From Sphingomonadaceae bacterium 3R27C6 (GTDB lineage: Bacteria > Pseudomonadota > Alphaproteobacteria > Sphingomonadales > Sphingomonadaceae): a stretch of 64,000 nucleotides of DNA. Shown here piece by piece: positions 8,029 to 14,936 of the stretch. Each line of letters opens with the position of its first letter. Within the stretch, counting starts at the first letter, position 1. The DNA lies in contig SCNS01000003.1 of the NCBI GenBank assembly GCA_005503215.1, positions 1 to 64,000 on the forward strand. The letters are read 5' to 3'. The notes under the pieces were generated by a model. The model saw only the letters and a program-made list of their open reading frames with translations, made no database searches and was not told the DNA's origin. The position numbers and the translations under genes were made by a program.

Positions 8029-8092
8029 AGTTTCAGGTCGGGCAGGCTCCCAGCCTGCCCTGATCGATCCGGGGGATCGATCACCTGAAACT
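8029..8092. repeat. 64-bp nested palindrome, copy C
   Basis: Outer arms are AGTTTCAGGT / ACCTGAAACT. Inner hairpins are GGGCAGGCT-CCC-AGCCTGCCC and GATCGATCC-GGG-GGATCGATC, all perfect. It lies immediately upstream of the prohead protease start, in the gap between that gene and the small membrane protein gene. Confidence 0.95.
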
Positions 8093-8126
8093 GGGGTTAG
8101 GGGGTGGGCAGCGGCACCCGCCGCCC

Positions 8127-8435
8127 TCACCGCAGCAACCCCGGCAGCCCCAGCTTCATCGCGAGGCCCACCACCAGCAGCGCCAGCCCGCACCGCACCG
8201 CCCAGTCGACCGCGGCCTTCCACGCGCTCGTCTTGGCATCGCGCCACGCGCCGAGCAGTTGCCGCAAATCGCTCACATCGTCGCGCGCCGCCTCATCGGC
8301 GAGCCCCAGCCGCGCCAGCGCTCGCCGCGCCCCCAGCTCGCTCGCCTCCTCCACGACCGCGCGCAGCAACGCCGCGTCGGGCGCACTCGTCCCCGCCAGC
8401 GCGATCAACCGCGCCAGCGCCTCTTCCTCATCCAT
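8127..8435 (-). CDS. Small phage/GTA protein with C-terminal membrane segment (gp3.5 position)
   Basis: A 102-aa protein: an acidic helical N-terminus (MDEEEALARLIALAG), a central Ala/Arg/Glu-rich helix pair, and a C-terminal hydrophobic segment (CGLALLVVGLAMKLGLPGLL) that could span the membrane. It lies between portal and protease, as does gp3.5 in Rhodobacter GTA. I recall the name DUF6127 for such sphingomonad proteins, but this is from memory. Function unknown. Confidence 0.6.
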   Translation of the reverse strand: MDEEEALARLIALAGTSAPDAALLRAVVEEASELGARRALARLGLADEAARDDVSDLRQLLGAWRDAKTSAWKAAVDWAVRCGLALLVVGLAMKLGLPGLLR

Positions 8436-8451
8436 GTCGATGTCCTCAAAT

Positions 8452-8473
8452 CGTCATCCCAGCGAAAGCTGGG
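8452..8473. repeat. Half copy of the CGTCATCCC palindrome family
   Basis: CGTCAT followed by the hairpin CCCAGC-gaaa-GCTGGG lies in the 68-bp gap between the portal stop and the small membrane protein start. It looks like one arm of the longer GTCATTCCCGCGAAAGCGGGAA element found at 23069. Confidence 0.6.
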
Positions 8474-8503
8474 ACCGTTATCGTCGGGCACGCCGCCAGG
8501 GAG

Positions 8504-9610
8504 CTAACCCACCGCCAGCAGCGCCTTCTTCTCATCCGCCGTCAGCCAGTCCGCCGCCGACACCTCGCGCCACAGCGCCATCCGGTCCTCGGCCAGCGCC
8601 GGCACCTTGTCCAAATCCACGCGCAGCTCGGCGCCCTCGAACCAGCCCGACAATCCCTGCGAAATCGCCCCCAATATCTTCGCGCACAAAGGCAGCACCG
8701 TCAGCCGCCACAGCGCGCGATTGGCCTCGCGATAATTGGCATAGGTCGCGTCCCCGGGCAGCCCGAGCAGCATCGGCGGCACCCCAAACGCCATCGCAAT
8801 CTCGCGCGCGCTGCTGTCTTTCAGCGCGAGGAAATCCATCTCGGCCGGCGACAACGACAGCGCCTGCCACCTGAGGCCGCCCTCGAGCAGCAACGGCCGC
8901 CCGGCATTCGCCCCGCCCGCGAAACTCTCGGCCAGCTCCTCGCGGAGCCGGTCGACCTGCTCGGCCGACAAGGGCATCCCCTTGTCGCCCGGATCATGCA
9001 CCAACGCCCCCGAAGGCCGCGCCGCATTGTCGAGCAGCGCCGCATTCCACCGCGCCGCTGCGTTGTGGGATGCGATCGCGCCCGAAGCCGCGCCCAGGCA
9101 CCCCGCGCCATAATGATCGTCGAGCGGATGCAGCGCCTTCACATGCACCACCGCCACACGCCCCGCACCATCCTCGGCGGGCAACACCGCCGCCGTCCCG
9201 CCGGCCTTGTAGCGATAGGCCACCGGCCACCCGCGGCCATCGGCCTCGACCGTCACCCGCTCGGGCCGCAGCGCAAACAGCTCCGCGGGAGCCCCCGCGC
9301 CATCGGCCAATATCTGCACATAGCCATTGCCGTGCAGCAGCAACTGCGACGCCAAAGTCTCGACCAGCCCCTGCCCACCCGACGTCGCGGAAACGAGCGC
9401 CGCCAATGCCGGATCGCTCGCCACCACCGGCGCGCTACCGGCGGCCTCCGCCACCAGCCGCACCGCCCGCTGGACGATCGCATTGGACAAATACCCCTCG
9501 CGAACCTGCGCCTCCCAACTGAGCGGCGCGGGCGCCGACCAATTCCCATACACACGCGACAAAGCGGGCCGCGCAGGATGCTGCGCGGCCTTGCGGCCAA
9601 ACCAGTTCAT
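8504..9610 (-). CDS. Phage portal protein, HK97 type (GTA gp3-like)
   Basis: A 368-aa protein. The ATG at 9610 (MNWFGRKAAQHP) is chosen because GGAGGAG lies 8 bases before it. Portal motifs include the N-terminal NAIVQRAVRLVAEAAGSAP, HVKALHPLDDHYGAGCLGAA, the SARDIAMAFGVPPMLLGLPG-like segment and NYREANRALWRLTVLPL. The protein forms the dodecameric DNA entry ring at one capsid vertex and binds the terminase encoded upstream. Length is typical for the GTA/HK97 family (about 390 aa). Confidence 0.95.
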   Translation of the reverse strand: MNWFGRKAAQHPARPALSRVYGNWSAPAPLSWEAQVREGYLSNAIVQRAVRLVAEAAGSAPVVASDPALAALVSATSGGQGLVETLASQLLLHGNGYVQILADGAGAPAELFALRPERVTVEADGRGWPVAYRYKAGGTAAVLPAEDGAGRVAVVHVKALHPLDDHYGAGCLGAASGAIASHNAAARWNAALLDNAARPSGALVHDPGDKGMPLSAEQVDRLREELAESFAGGANAGRPLLLEGGLRWQALSLSPAEMDFLALKDSSAREIAMAFGVPPMLLGLPGDATYANYREANRALWRLTVLPLCAKILGAISQGLSGWFEGAELRVDLDKVPALAEDRMALWREVSAADWLTADEKKALLAVG

Positions 9611-9638
9611 GAAAGTCTCCTCCGACCACCACAATCTC

Positions 9639-9713
9639 GTCATTGCGAGCGCAGCGAAGCAATCCAGAGCGGCTTGTCACACACTGGATTGCTTCGCTGC
9701 GCTCGCAATGACG
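9639..9713. repeat. Palindrome with perfect 30-bp arms between portal and terminase
   Basis: The left arm (9639-9668, starting CGTCATTGCGAGCGC) and right arm (9684-9713, ending GCGCTCGCAATGACG) are exact reverse complements around a 15-bp spacer. The motif GTCATTGCGAGCG...AAGCAATCC is a widely dispersed bacterial palindromic repeat type in my memory. It fills the gap between terminase and portal genes. Confidence 0.92.
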
Positions 9714-9719
9714 GACGAA

Positions 9720-11063
9720 TTAAACCCGCGTCACTCCCGGCGCCCGCCCCGTTCGCAGCCCCTCCAGCAAAGCCGCCAGCGCCCAAACGCACGCATCCGC
9801 CCGATCGGGCGAGCGCCCCGGCCCCGCATAGCCGCCGCCGATCTGCAACCCGCAAAGCTGGTCCTCCAGCGCCGCGAAAACCCCCGCATGCACTACCTGC
9901 CCACGCTCATACGCCAGCGCCACCGGCTCCGCCCTTCGCGCCTTGCCGACGCTAGCATGCACCGGCACCACCGGCAGCGCGCAATCGGCCTGCGCCAAGG
10001 TGCTCGCCACCATATCGCCGCCCATATTGCTCTCGGCCACGACCCGGTCTGCTCCCCAGCGCGCCGCCGCGCTCGCCACCGCCTGCGCCCACATATGCGG
10101 CGGCGGGTTCAGGGCGCTCGCATCCTCGACCACCGCCAGCCGCCCATCGCGCAGCAACGCCGCGACGACGATCCCGCATGCATCGCCATGCGCCGTCGCC
10201 GGCGGATCGACGCCGATCACGACGCGCGCCGGCTTACCGATGCTTTTCGCGCTCACCCGGCACCGTTCGACCAGCACGCGCGTCCACAGCGCGCCCTCGA
10301 CATCCTCGAGCATCTCGCCGTCCAGTTCCTGCCGCCCCAGCCGCGTCCCGCCATAGGTTTCGAGCATCGCGCTCACGAAAAATTCGGGCAGCCAGGGATT
10401 CTCGCCCGTCTTGCCCAGCGTCTCGACCTTTCCCGGCGCCGCCAGCACCCGCTGCATTGCCGCATTGACGCGCGGCGTCGTCGTCACCACGACGCGCGGC
10501 CGCTCGCCAAGCCGCATCCCCATCATCAGATTGTCCCACGCCGCCTCGCCGCGCCGCCATTTGGCCAGCTCGTCGCACCAGGCGAAATGATGTTCGGGGC
10601 CGCGCAGTGCCTCGCCCGCCTCGGCCGAATAGAGCGTCGCGACCGCCCCGCTCGAAAAGCGCAGCTCGCGCCGCGCATTCACCCAGCGCGGTTCCTCGTC
10701 GGCGCGCGCGACCGCGAGCAGCCCGCTCGGCCCCTCGATCATCACGCGCTGCCCGTCGACCTGCGTCGCCGCGACCAGCGCGATGCGCGCATCGCCGTTG
10801 CTCCGCGCAACCTCGCTCACCCATTCGGACCCCGCGCGCGTCTTACCGAAACCGCGCCCCGCACGGATCAGCCAGATGCGCCAGTCGCCCGGCGGATCGC
10901 GCTGCCCGTCATTCTCGAACCCGAACCAGCGCGTCGTATATTCGGCGGCCTGCGCCTTGCTTAACCCGCGCAGCACCAGCCGCCGCCCCCGCTCGTCGAG
11001 CCGCAAAAACCGCCGCAGGATATCGTCCGACTGCGCGCGCAGAGCAGCCACCTTCGGCGTCAT
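9720..11063 (-). CDS. Terminase large subunit (GTA gp2-like)
   Basis: A 447-aa packaging motor. The ATPase part has Walker A GRGFGKT (about residue 70), Walker B-like HHFAWCDELAKW and the coupling segment VVVTTTPR. The nuclease part has the acidic residues of VVIGVDPPAT, the VVAESNMGGDMV segment and the C-terminal PDRADACVWALA. It pumps DNA through the portal and cuts it. The start overlaps the stop of the small-terminase gene by 4 bp. The catalytic set looks intact, so packaging may be functional. Confidence 0.95.
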   Translation of the reverse strand: MTPKVAALRAQSDDILRRFLRLDERGRRLVLRGLSKAQAAEYTTRWFGFENDGQRDPPGDWRIWLIRAGRGFGKTRAGSEWVSEVARSNGDARIALVAATQVDGQRVMIEGPSGLLAVARADEEPRWVNARRELRFSSGAVATLYSAEAGEALRGPEHHFAWCDELAKWRRGEAAWDNLMMGMRLGERPRVVVTTTPRVNAAMQRVLAAPGKVETLGKTGENPWLPEFFVSAMLETYGGTRLGRQELDGEMLEDVEGALWTRVLVERCRVSAKSIGKPARVVIGVDPPATAHGDACGIVVAALLRDGRLAVVEDASALNPPPHMWAQAVASAAARWGADRVVAESNMGGDMVASTLAQADCALPVVPVHASVGKARRAEPVALAYERGQVVHAGVFAALEDQLCGLQIGGGYAGPGRSPDRADACVWALAALLEGLRTGRAPGVTRV

Positions 11064-11608
11064 GCCCCGCCATCCCTGCCCGCGCTTTCGTTTCCCGTCG
11101 CCGCGCCTTCGTGCCGTGCGCGCTGCCGCTCGACCATCGCGATCCGCTTCAACAGCACCGCATCGGTCTCCTCCTGCGTCGCGACCCGGGACAGGCGCCT
11201 TTGGTGCCCGCGCCCCTGCTGGACGCTGCGCCGGTGCAGGTTCATCACCTCGATCGCCTGCGCGACCGTCATTTTCTCGACGGGCTCCTCGCGCTCGTCG
11301 AGTTCCAGCTCGCCCAGCACCTCCAGCGCGCGCCGCGCCAGCGCCATCTCCAGCCGTTCATATCCGATTTCGAGCGCCGCCTGCCATTGCCGCGCAAATT
11401 CGGCATCGCGCTGCCGCACCGAATAGGCGCTGCCGTTGCACATCTCCGCCGCCTTATGCGCGCGGGTCACGTTACAGCTATGCGCCAGCTCGGTCAGAAA
11501 CGCCTTGCGCCGCGCCGCGGTCCAGCTGACCGGCTTCGCCCGCCGCCGCTGCACCGGTCCGCTCTGGAAGGCGGCAATCTCCTCATCCTCGTCGCCCGCA
11601 CCACCCAT
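11060..11608 (-). CDS. Small terminase-like protein (GTA gp1-like)
   Basis: A 182-aa protein with a GGGAG site before the ATG. The N-terminal WTAARRKAFLTELAHSCNVTRAHKAAE segment is a helix-turn-helix-like DNA-recognition region. It is followed by a long charged helix (FARQWQAALEIGYERLEMALARR) and a heterogeneous, Arg/Glu-rich tail. The family initiates packaging by holding DNA for the large subunit. It is the first gene of the head/tail operon. Confidence 0.85.
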   Translation of the reverse strand: MGGAGDEDEEIAAFQSGPVQRRRAKPVSWTAARRKAFLTELAHSCNVTRAHKAAEMCNGSAYSVRQRDAEFARQWQAALEIGYERLEMALARRALEVLGELELDEREEPVEKMTVAQAIEVMNLHRRSVQQGRGHQRRLSRVATQEETDAVLLKRIAMVERQRARHEGAATGNESAGRDGGA

Positions 11609-11629
11609 ATCGCCGCTCCCAAACGCAAT

Positions 11630-11671
11630 CGGGCCGGAACACCCTCCCGCAAACAGGAGGGCACCGGCCCG
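11630..11671 (-). promoter_or_regulatory. Two-tier hairpin in leader of the head/tail operon
   Basis: The perfect 8-bp arms CGGGCCGG / CCGGCCCG enclose a second stem CCCTCC / GGAGGG. It begins 22 bp upstream of the small-terminase ATG, so it would be in the operon's mRNA leader or just before its start. The GGGAGGG arm resembles a ribosome site, which could matter for control. Confidence 0.5.
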
Positions 11672-11774
11672 ACTCGCAATTCTTCATGATGCGACACTTG
11701 TGCCATATCAGCGTGACGATGTCAATAGAAAAGAACCTATTTGGTTATTTGAGAAAAAGAATGGCCGCCCCAGG

Positions 11775-12965
11775 TCAAAGGTTCAGCGCCCACCCGGCAA
11801 CGCCGCCCGCCAGCACGAGCGCGGGGGCGGTCAGCTTTCCCTTCCAGCGCCAGACCACCAGCACGGCGGCGCCGAAGAGAAGCGCCGCCGGCACAAGGTT
11901 CGCGGCGCGGCCCGCGGTCGACCAGCCCAGTTGCAGCAGCGTCGCCGCAATCACGCCGACCACCGCCGCCGCGACGCCGCCAAGCACGCGGTGGAGCGCG
12001 GGATTGTCGACGACCGCCTCCAGCCGCTCGAAGAAAATCATCGAGAAGGCGAAGGCGGGCAGGAACATCCCCGCCGTGATCGCGGCCGCGCCGGGCAGCC
12101 CCGCCGCGACATATCCGGCAAAGGTCGCGAAGATGACGAGCGGTGCGGGCAGCATGCCCGCAAAGGCGACGCCGTCGAGAAAGCTCGCGTCGCTGATCCA
12201 GCCGCGCCCGACCGTATCGGTGCGCACATAGGGGATCGCGGTATAGGCGCCGCCAAAGGTGAGCAGTCCGCCTTTCAGCCCGGCGATGAACAGCGCGACG
12301 ACCCCCGCCTCGCTCGCGGCGATGCTCGTCTTGGCCAAGGGCGCGGCGCCCGTCACAACGACGGCGAGCACGACCGCCGCGACGAAAATCGCCGCCGCCA
12401 GGGCCGGCCGCTTCGCATATGTATAGATCAGCCCCGATGCGATCAGCGGAATCCAGAACGGCACCCCCGCCAGCGTCGCGGCGAGCGCGGCGCCCGCGAG
12501 CAGCCACAACAGCCGGTCTTCCAATATATGCGCCCCGATCCGCTGCACCGCGCGCAGGATGATCGCCAGCACGACGACCTGCACGCCCAGGAAGATCGGC
12601 GCCATCACCGGGTTATCGACGATCCAGCCCTTGTAGAGCCACGCCGCGCCCAGCATCAGCACGAAACCGGGCAGCATGAAGCCGAGCCCCGCGAGCAATC
12701 CGCCGATCCGCCCGCGCGCGACCATCCCCAGATGGACGCACAATTCATGCGCCTCCGGCCCCGGCAGGATCTGCATCACCGCGAGCAGCCGGTTGAAACG
12801 CACCGGCGAAATCCAGCGCTCCTCCTCGACCAGCGCCTGTTTCACCATCGCGATCTGCGCGACGGGCCCGCCAAAGGCGAGGAAACCGAAACGGAGGAAG
12901 CGCAGGAAAAGCCGAAACAGCGAAAGGCGGGGTGGAGAATAGATATCGGTCGTCATAACAAGCAC
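11775..12965 (-). CDS. chrA: Chromate efflux transporter ChrA
   Basis: A 396-aa inner-membrane protein with two homologous CHR halves. The first half has FLRFGFLAFGGPVAQIAMVKQ, RLLAVMQILPGPEAHELCVHLG and GRIGGLLAGLGFMLPGFVLML. The second has FIAGLKGGLLTFGGAYTAIP, SFLDGVAFAGMLPAPLVIFA and GMFLPAFAFSMIF. The repeated FGGP / FGGAY and GxxPGP-like motifs are diagnostic of the CHR superfamily, which exports chromate. About ten hydrophobic segments are visible. The gene is monocistronic, with no chrB regulator adjacent. Confidence 0.93.
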   Translation of the reverse strand: MLVMTTDIYSPPRLSLFRLFLRFLRFGFLAFGGPVAQIAMVKQALVEEERWISPVRFNRLLAVMQILPGPEAHELCVHLGMVARGRIGGLLAGLGFMLPGFVLMLGAAWLYKGWIVDNPVMAPIFLGVQVVVLAIILRAVQRIGAHILEDRLLWLLAGAALAATLAGVPFWIPLIASGLIYTYAKRPALAAAIFVAAVVLAVVVTGAAPLAKTSIAASEAGVVALFIAGLKGGLLTFGGAYTAIPYVRTDTVGRGWISDASFLDGVAFAGMLPAPLVIFATFAGYVAAGLPGAAAITAGMFLPAFAFSMIFFERLEAVVDNPALHRVLGGVAAAVVGVIAATLLQLGWSTAGRAANLVPAALLFGAAVLVVWRWKGKLTAPALVLAGGVAGWALNL

Positions 12966-13338
12966 GCTCCTTGCCGCACGCGCGGCTTATGGAGCGGAAC
13001 TTGGACGGCGCGCCGTCTGAACGGGCGTCCGCATTGCCCGCACCCCTGTTTTACCGCGTCCGCCCGAAAGGGGAAAGACAGACTTTGTTTCAGCGCGAAG
13101 CATGAATATCGGCGACGGGGTGGAAAACTGCCGTAGCGCTACCTCACTTCCGTCATCCCGGGCTTGACCCGGGACCCGCCTATTCCTTCAAGAAGGCAGG
13201 CCCCGGATCAAGTCCGGGGTGACGATGATGGATAGGCAACTTCCGGTCGAAACCGGCGGTTCTCTTCTTGGCCCGCGATGGGGCGCGGAAACGCGGCGTC
13301 TTGCATGCATTGCGCTATTTTTTTGCCCCTTCCGCGCC
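12966..13338. other. Non-coding stretch upstream of chrA
   Basis: These 373 bp hold the chrA 5' region, a GGCGCGCC-containing GC-rich stretch and the 13151-13225 palindrome. I see no gene and no convincing promoter. The short open frame across the palindrome looks accidental. Confidence 0.6.
13151..13225. repeat. CGTCATCCCGGGCTTGACC palindrome, copy 1
   Basis: Arms CGTCATCCCGGGCTTGA and the matching TCAAGTCCGGGGTGACG end enclose an inner GGCGGG/GCAGGCC-like region with TTCCTTCAAGAA in the centre. A near-identical copy lies at 18573 and a diverged one at 34188. The similarity between copies 1 and 2 extends past the palindrome (GATGATGG), so they share recent ancestry. Confidence 0.9.
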
Positions 13339-14430
13339 CTATGCGCCGAGGCGCGGTAGCCCGTCCATGATCGCGGTGAGCGCGAGAGCATTCTCGCGCT
13401 CCATCGCGCTATGTCCCGCGTTGGTCACCACATAGGTCGCGGGCTCCGATCCCGCATCGCGCAGCGCCGCGACCAGCCGCGACGCCTGCGTCAGCGGGCA
13501 CACCTCGTCGAAGCGCCCATGCACGATATGCACCGGGATGCGCGCCAGTGTCGCAATATTATCGAAGAAATGCCCCGCCGGAATGAACAGCTCGTTCGCA
13601 AAATAATGCGCCTCGATCTGCGCAAAACACAGCGCGAAATCGGCCTCGCCGAACTTGCCCGTGTCGGCGGTCTCGGGGATCATGTTCGAGATAACACCTT
13701 CCCAGAGCGACCAGGTCAGCGCGGCCTTCAGCTGCCGCGCCTTCTCGGCCTCATTCGCGGGCACCATGTCGAAAATCGCCTTGTACGACGCCATCACATC
13801 ATTGCGCTCTTCGGGCGTCAGCACCGACAGCAGCTCGGCCCATTCCGCGGGATATTTCATATAGGCGCCGGGCTCGGTCAGCCCGAACGGATCGGCTTCC
13901 CACGTCGCGGCATTCCCCTGATAGAGATACAGCAGATCCTCGGACGAACCGAGGAAGATACCGCGCAGGATCAGGCTCGCGACATGCGCCGGATGCGCAA
14001 TGCAATATGCCATCGCGAGCGTACTGCCCCAACTCCCCCCGAACACATGCATCGGCCCGGCGATCTCCAGCTCGTCGCGCAATTTCTCGATATCGCCGAT
14101 CAGGTCGGCGGTGGTGTTCTTGGCCAGCGCCACTGCCGGCCCCGCCGACGCCACGGTCGGCTCGCTCTTCCCGCACCCCCGCTGGTCGAACAGGATGACG
14201 CGGTAGCGCTTGGGATCGAAGAAGCGCGCCATCGCCGGCGCGCACGCCCCGCCCGGCCCGCCGTGCAGGAACATCACCGGCTCGCCCGCGGGATTGCCAT
14301 ATTCCTCCCAGTAAATGCGGTGCGCCGGGTCGCGGTCGACCTCGAGCCAGCCGAAGTTCAGGCACGCCGGTTGCGGATAAACCCAGTCGTCGCCGATCTT
14401 GCTCGAAGCCTGCAACCGCGAAAAATCCAT
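13339..14430 (-). CDS. pip: Proline iminopeptidase (alpha/beta hydrolase, S33)
   Basis: A 363-aa cytoplasmic enzyme that removes N-terminal proline. It shows the oxyanion HGGPGGACAP, the DQRGCGKSEP segment, the nucleophile elbow GGSWGS (Ser about residue 134), the catalytic Asp region HIVHGRFDEVCP and the catalytic His in NAGHSAM. The cap-domain part (about residues 160-285) carries the typical proline-binding acidic segment (SLWEGVISNM). Length is somewhat longer than the usual 310-330 aa because of the cap and an N-terminal extension. It stands alone. Confidence 0.93.
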   Translation of the reverse strand: MDFSRLQASSKIGDDWVYPQPACLNFGWLEVDRDPAHRIYWEEYGNPAGEPVMFLHGGPGGACAPAMARFFDPKRYRVILFDQRGCGKSEPTVASAGPAVALAKNTTADLIGDIEKLRDELEIAGPMHVFGGSWGSTLAMAYCIAHPAHVASLILRGIFLGSSEDLLYLYQGNAATWEADPFGLTEPGAYMKYPAEWAELLSVLTPEERNDVMASYKAIFDMVPANEAEKARQLKAALTWSLWEGVISNMIPETADTGKFGEADFALCFAQIEAHYFANELFIPAGHFFDNIATLARIPVHIVHGRFDEVCPLTQASRLVAALRDAGSEPATYVVTNAGHSAMERENALALTAIMDGLPRLGA

Positions 14431-14504
14431 ATCCTTGCGCCCTTATCCGTGATTCAGCCGCCAACCGGCCCGCGGCTCCCGGCTTAACCTCCCTTGTCGC
14501 CATG

Positions 14505-14530
14505 TCCACTCCCGGCGTCCACTCCCGGCG
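14505..14530. repeat. Tandem 13-bp duplication TCCACTCCCGGCG
   Basis: Two exact, adjacent copies lie in the 257-bp gap between the divergent pip and lipoprotein genes. No coding function is apparent; it may be recent slippage or paired binding sites. Confidence 0.7.
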
Positions 14531-14687
14531 GAGGCGCAGGGAACCTCTTCCGCAGATCGACGTTCAAAAAACACCCTTGATCGCGGGATAGATGACGCAT
14601 CGTCGAACGGGCGCATGGCTGAAATCTCGGGGTTGGGCACTCGCGCCTGAGAATCGATTTTCAAGCGCACTTAAAAGGAGTGGTCAC

Positions 14688-14936
14688 ATGCGTTTCCAAC
14701 CCATTTTGCTCGGTGCGCTCGGCGCGCTGGCGCTCTCCGCCTGTACGCAGCAAGAAGAAATCGCCGCAGCGCCGCCCCCGCCGCCGGGCGCGGTTCCGGG
14801 CAGCGTCGCCGCCGACCGCGACGGCGACGGCATCATCGACGGCTATTATACCTCGGACGGCATCTACCATCCGAACTATGTGCCGCCCCCGCCGCCGCCG
14901 CCGCCCGCGCCGACGCGACTGGGAGAACGCGGCTGA
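14688..14936 (+). CDS. Small proline-rich lipoprotein with DxDxDG motif
   Basis: An 82-aa protein from an ATG behind AAAAGGAG. The signal peptide ends in a lipobox (ALALSAC, Cys about residue 19), so it is expected to be lipid-anchored. The mature part has a Pro run, then DRDGDGIIDGYYTSDG, which resembles an EF-hand/dockerin-type calcium loop, and a second run of eight Pro near the C-terminus. Function unknown. It overlaps the next gene (L,D-transpeptidase), so an envelope role is plausible. Confidence 0.8.
   Translation: MRFQPILLGALGALALSACTQQEEIAAAPPPPPGAVPGSVAADRDGDGIIDGYYTSDGIYHPNYVPPPPPPPPAPTRLGERG

Noticed and set aside
11720-11725. TTGACA on the minus strand upstream of the head/tail operon
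   Set aside because: At 16-18 bp further on there is CACAAG/ACAAGT, not a -10-like hexamer, so I cannot support a promoter.
13188-13391. 67-aa minus-strand frame
   Set aside because: It runs across a palindromic repeat and the end of the iminopeptidase gene; no ribosome site or domain.
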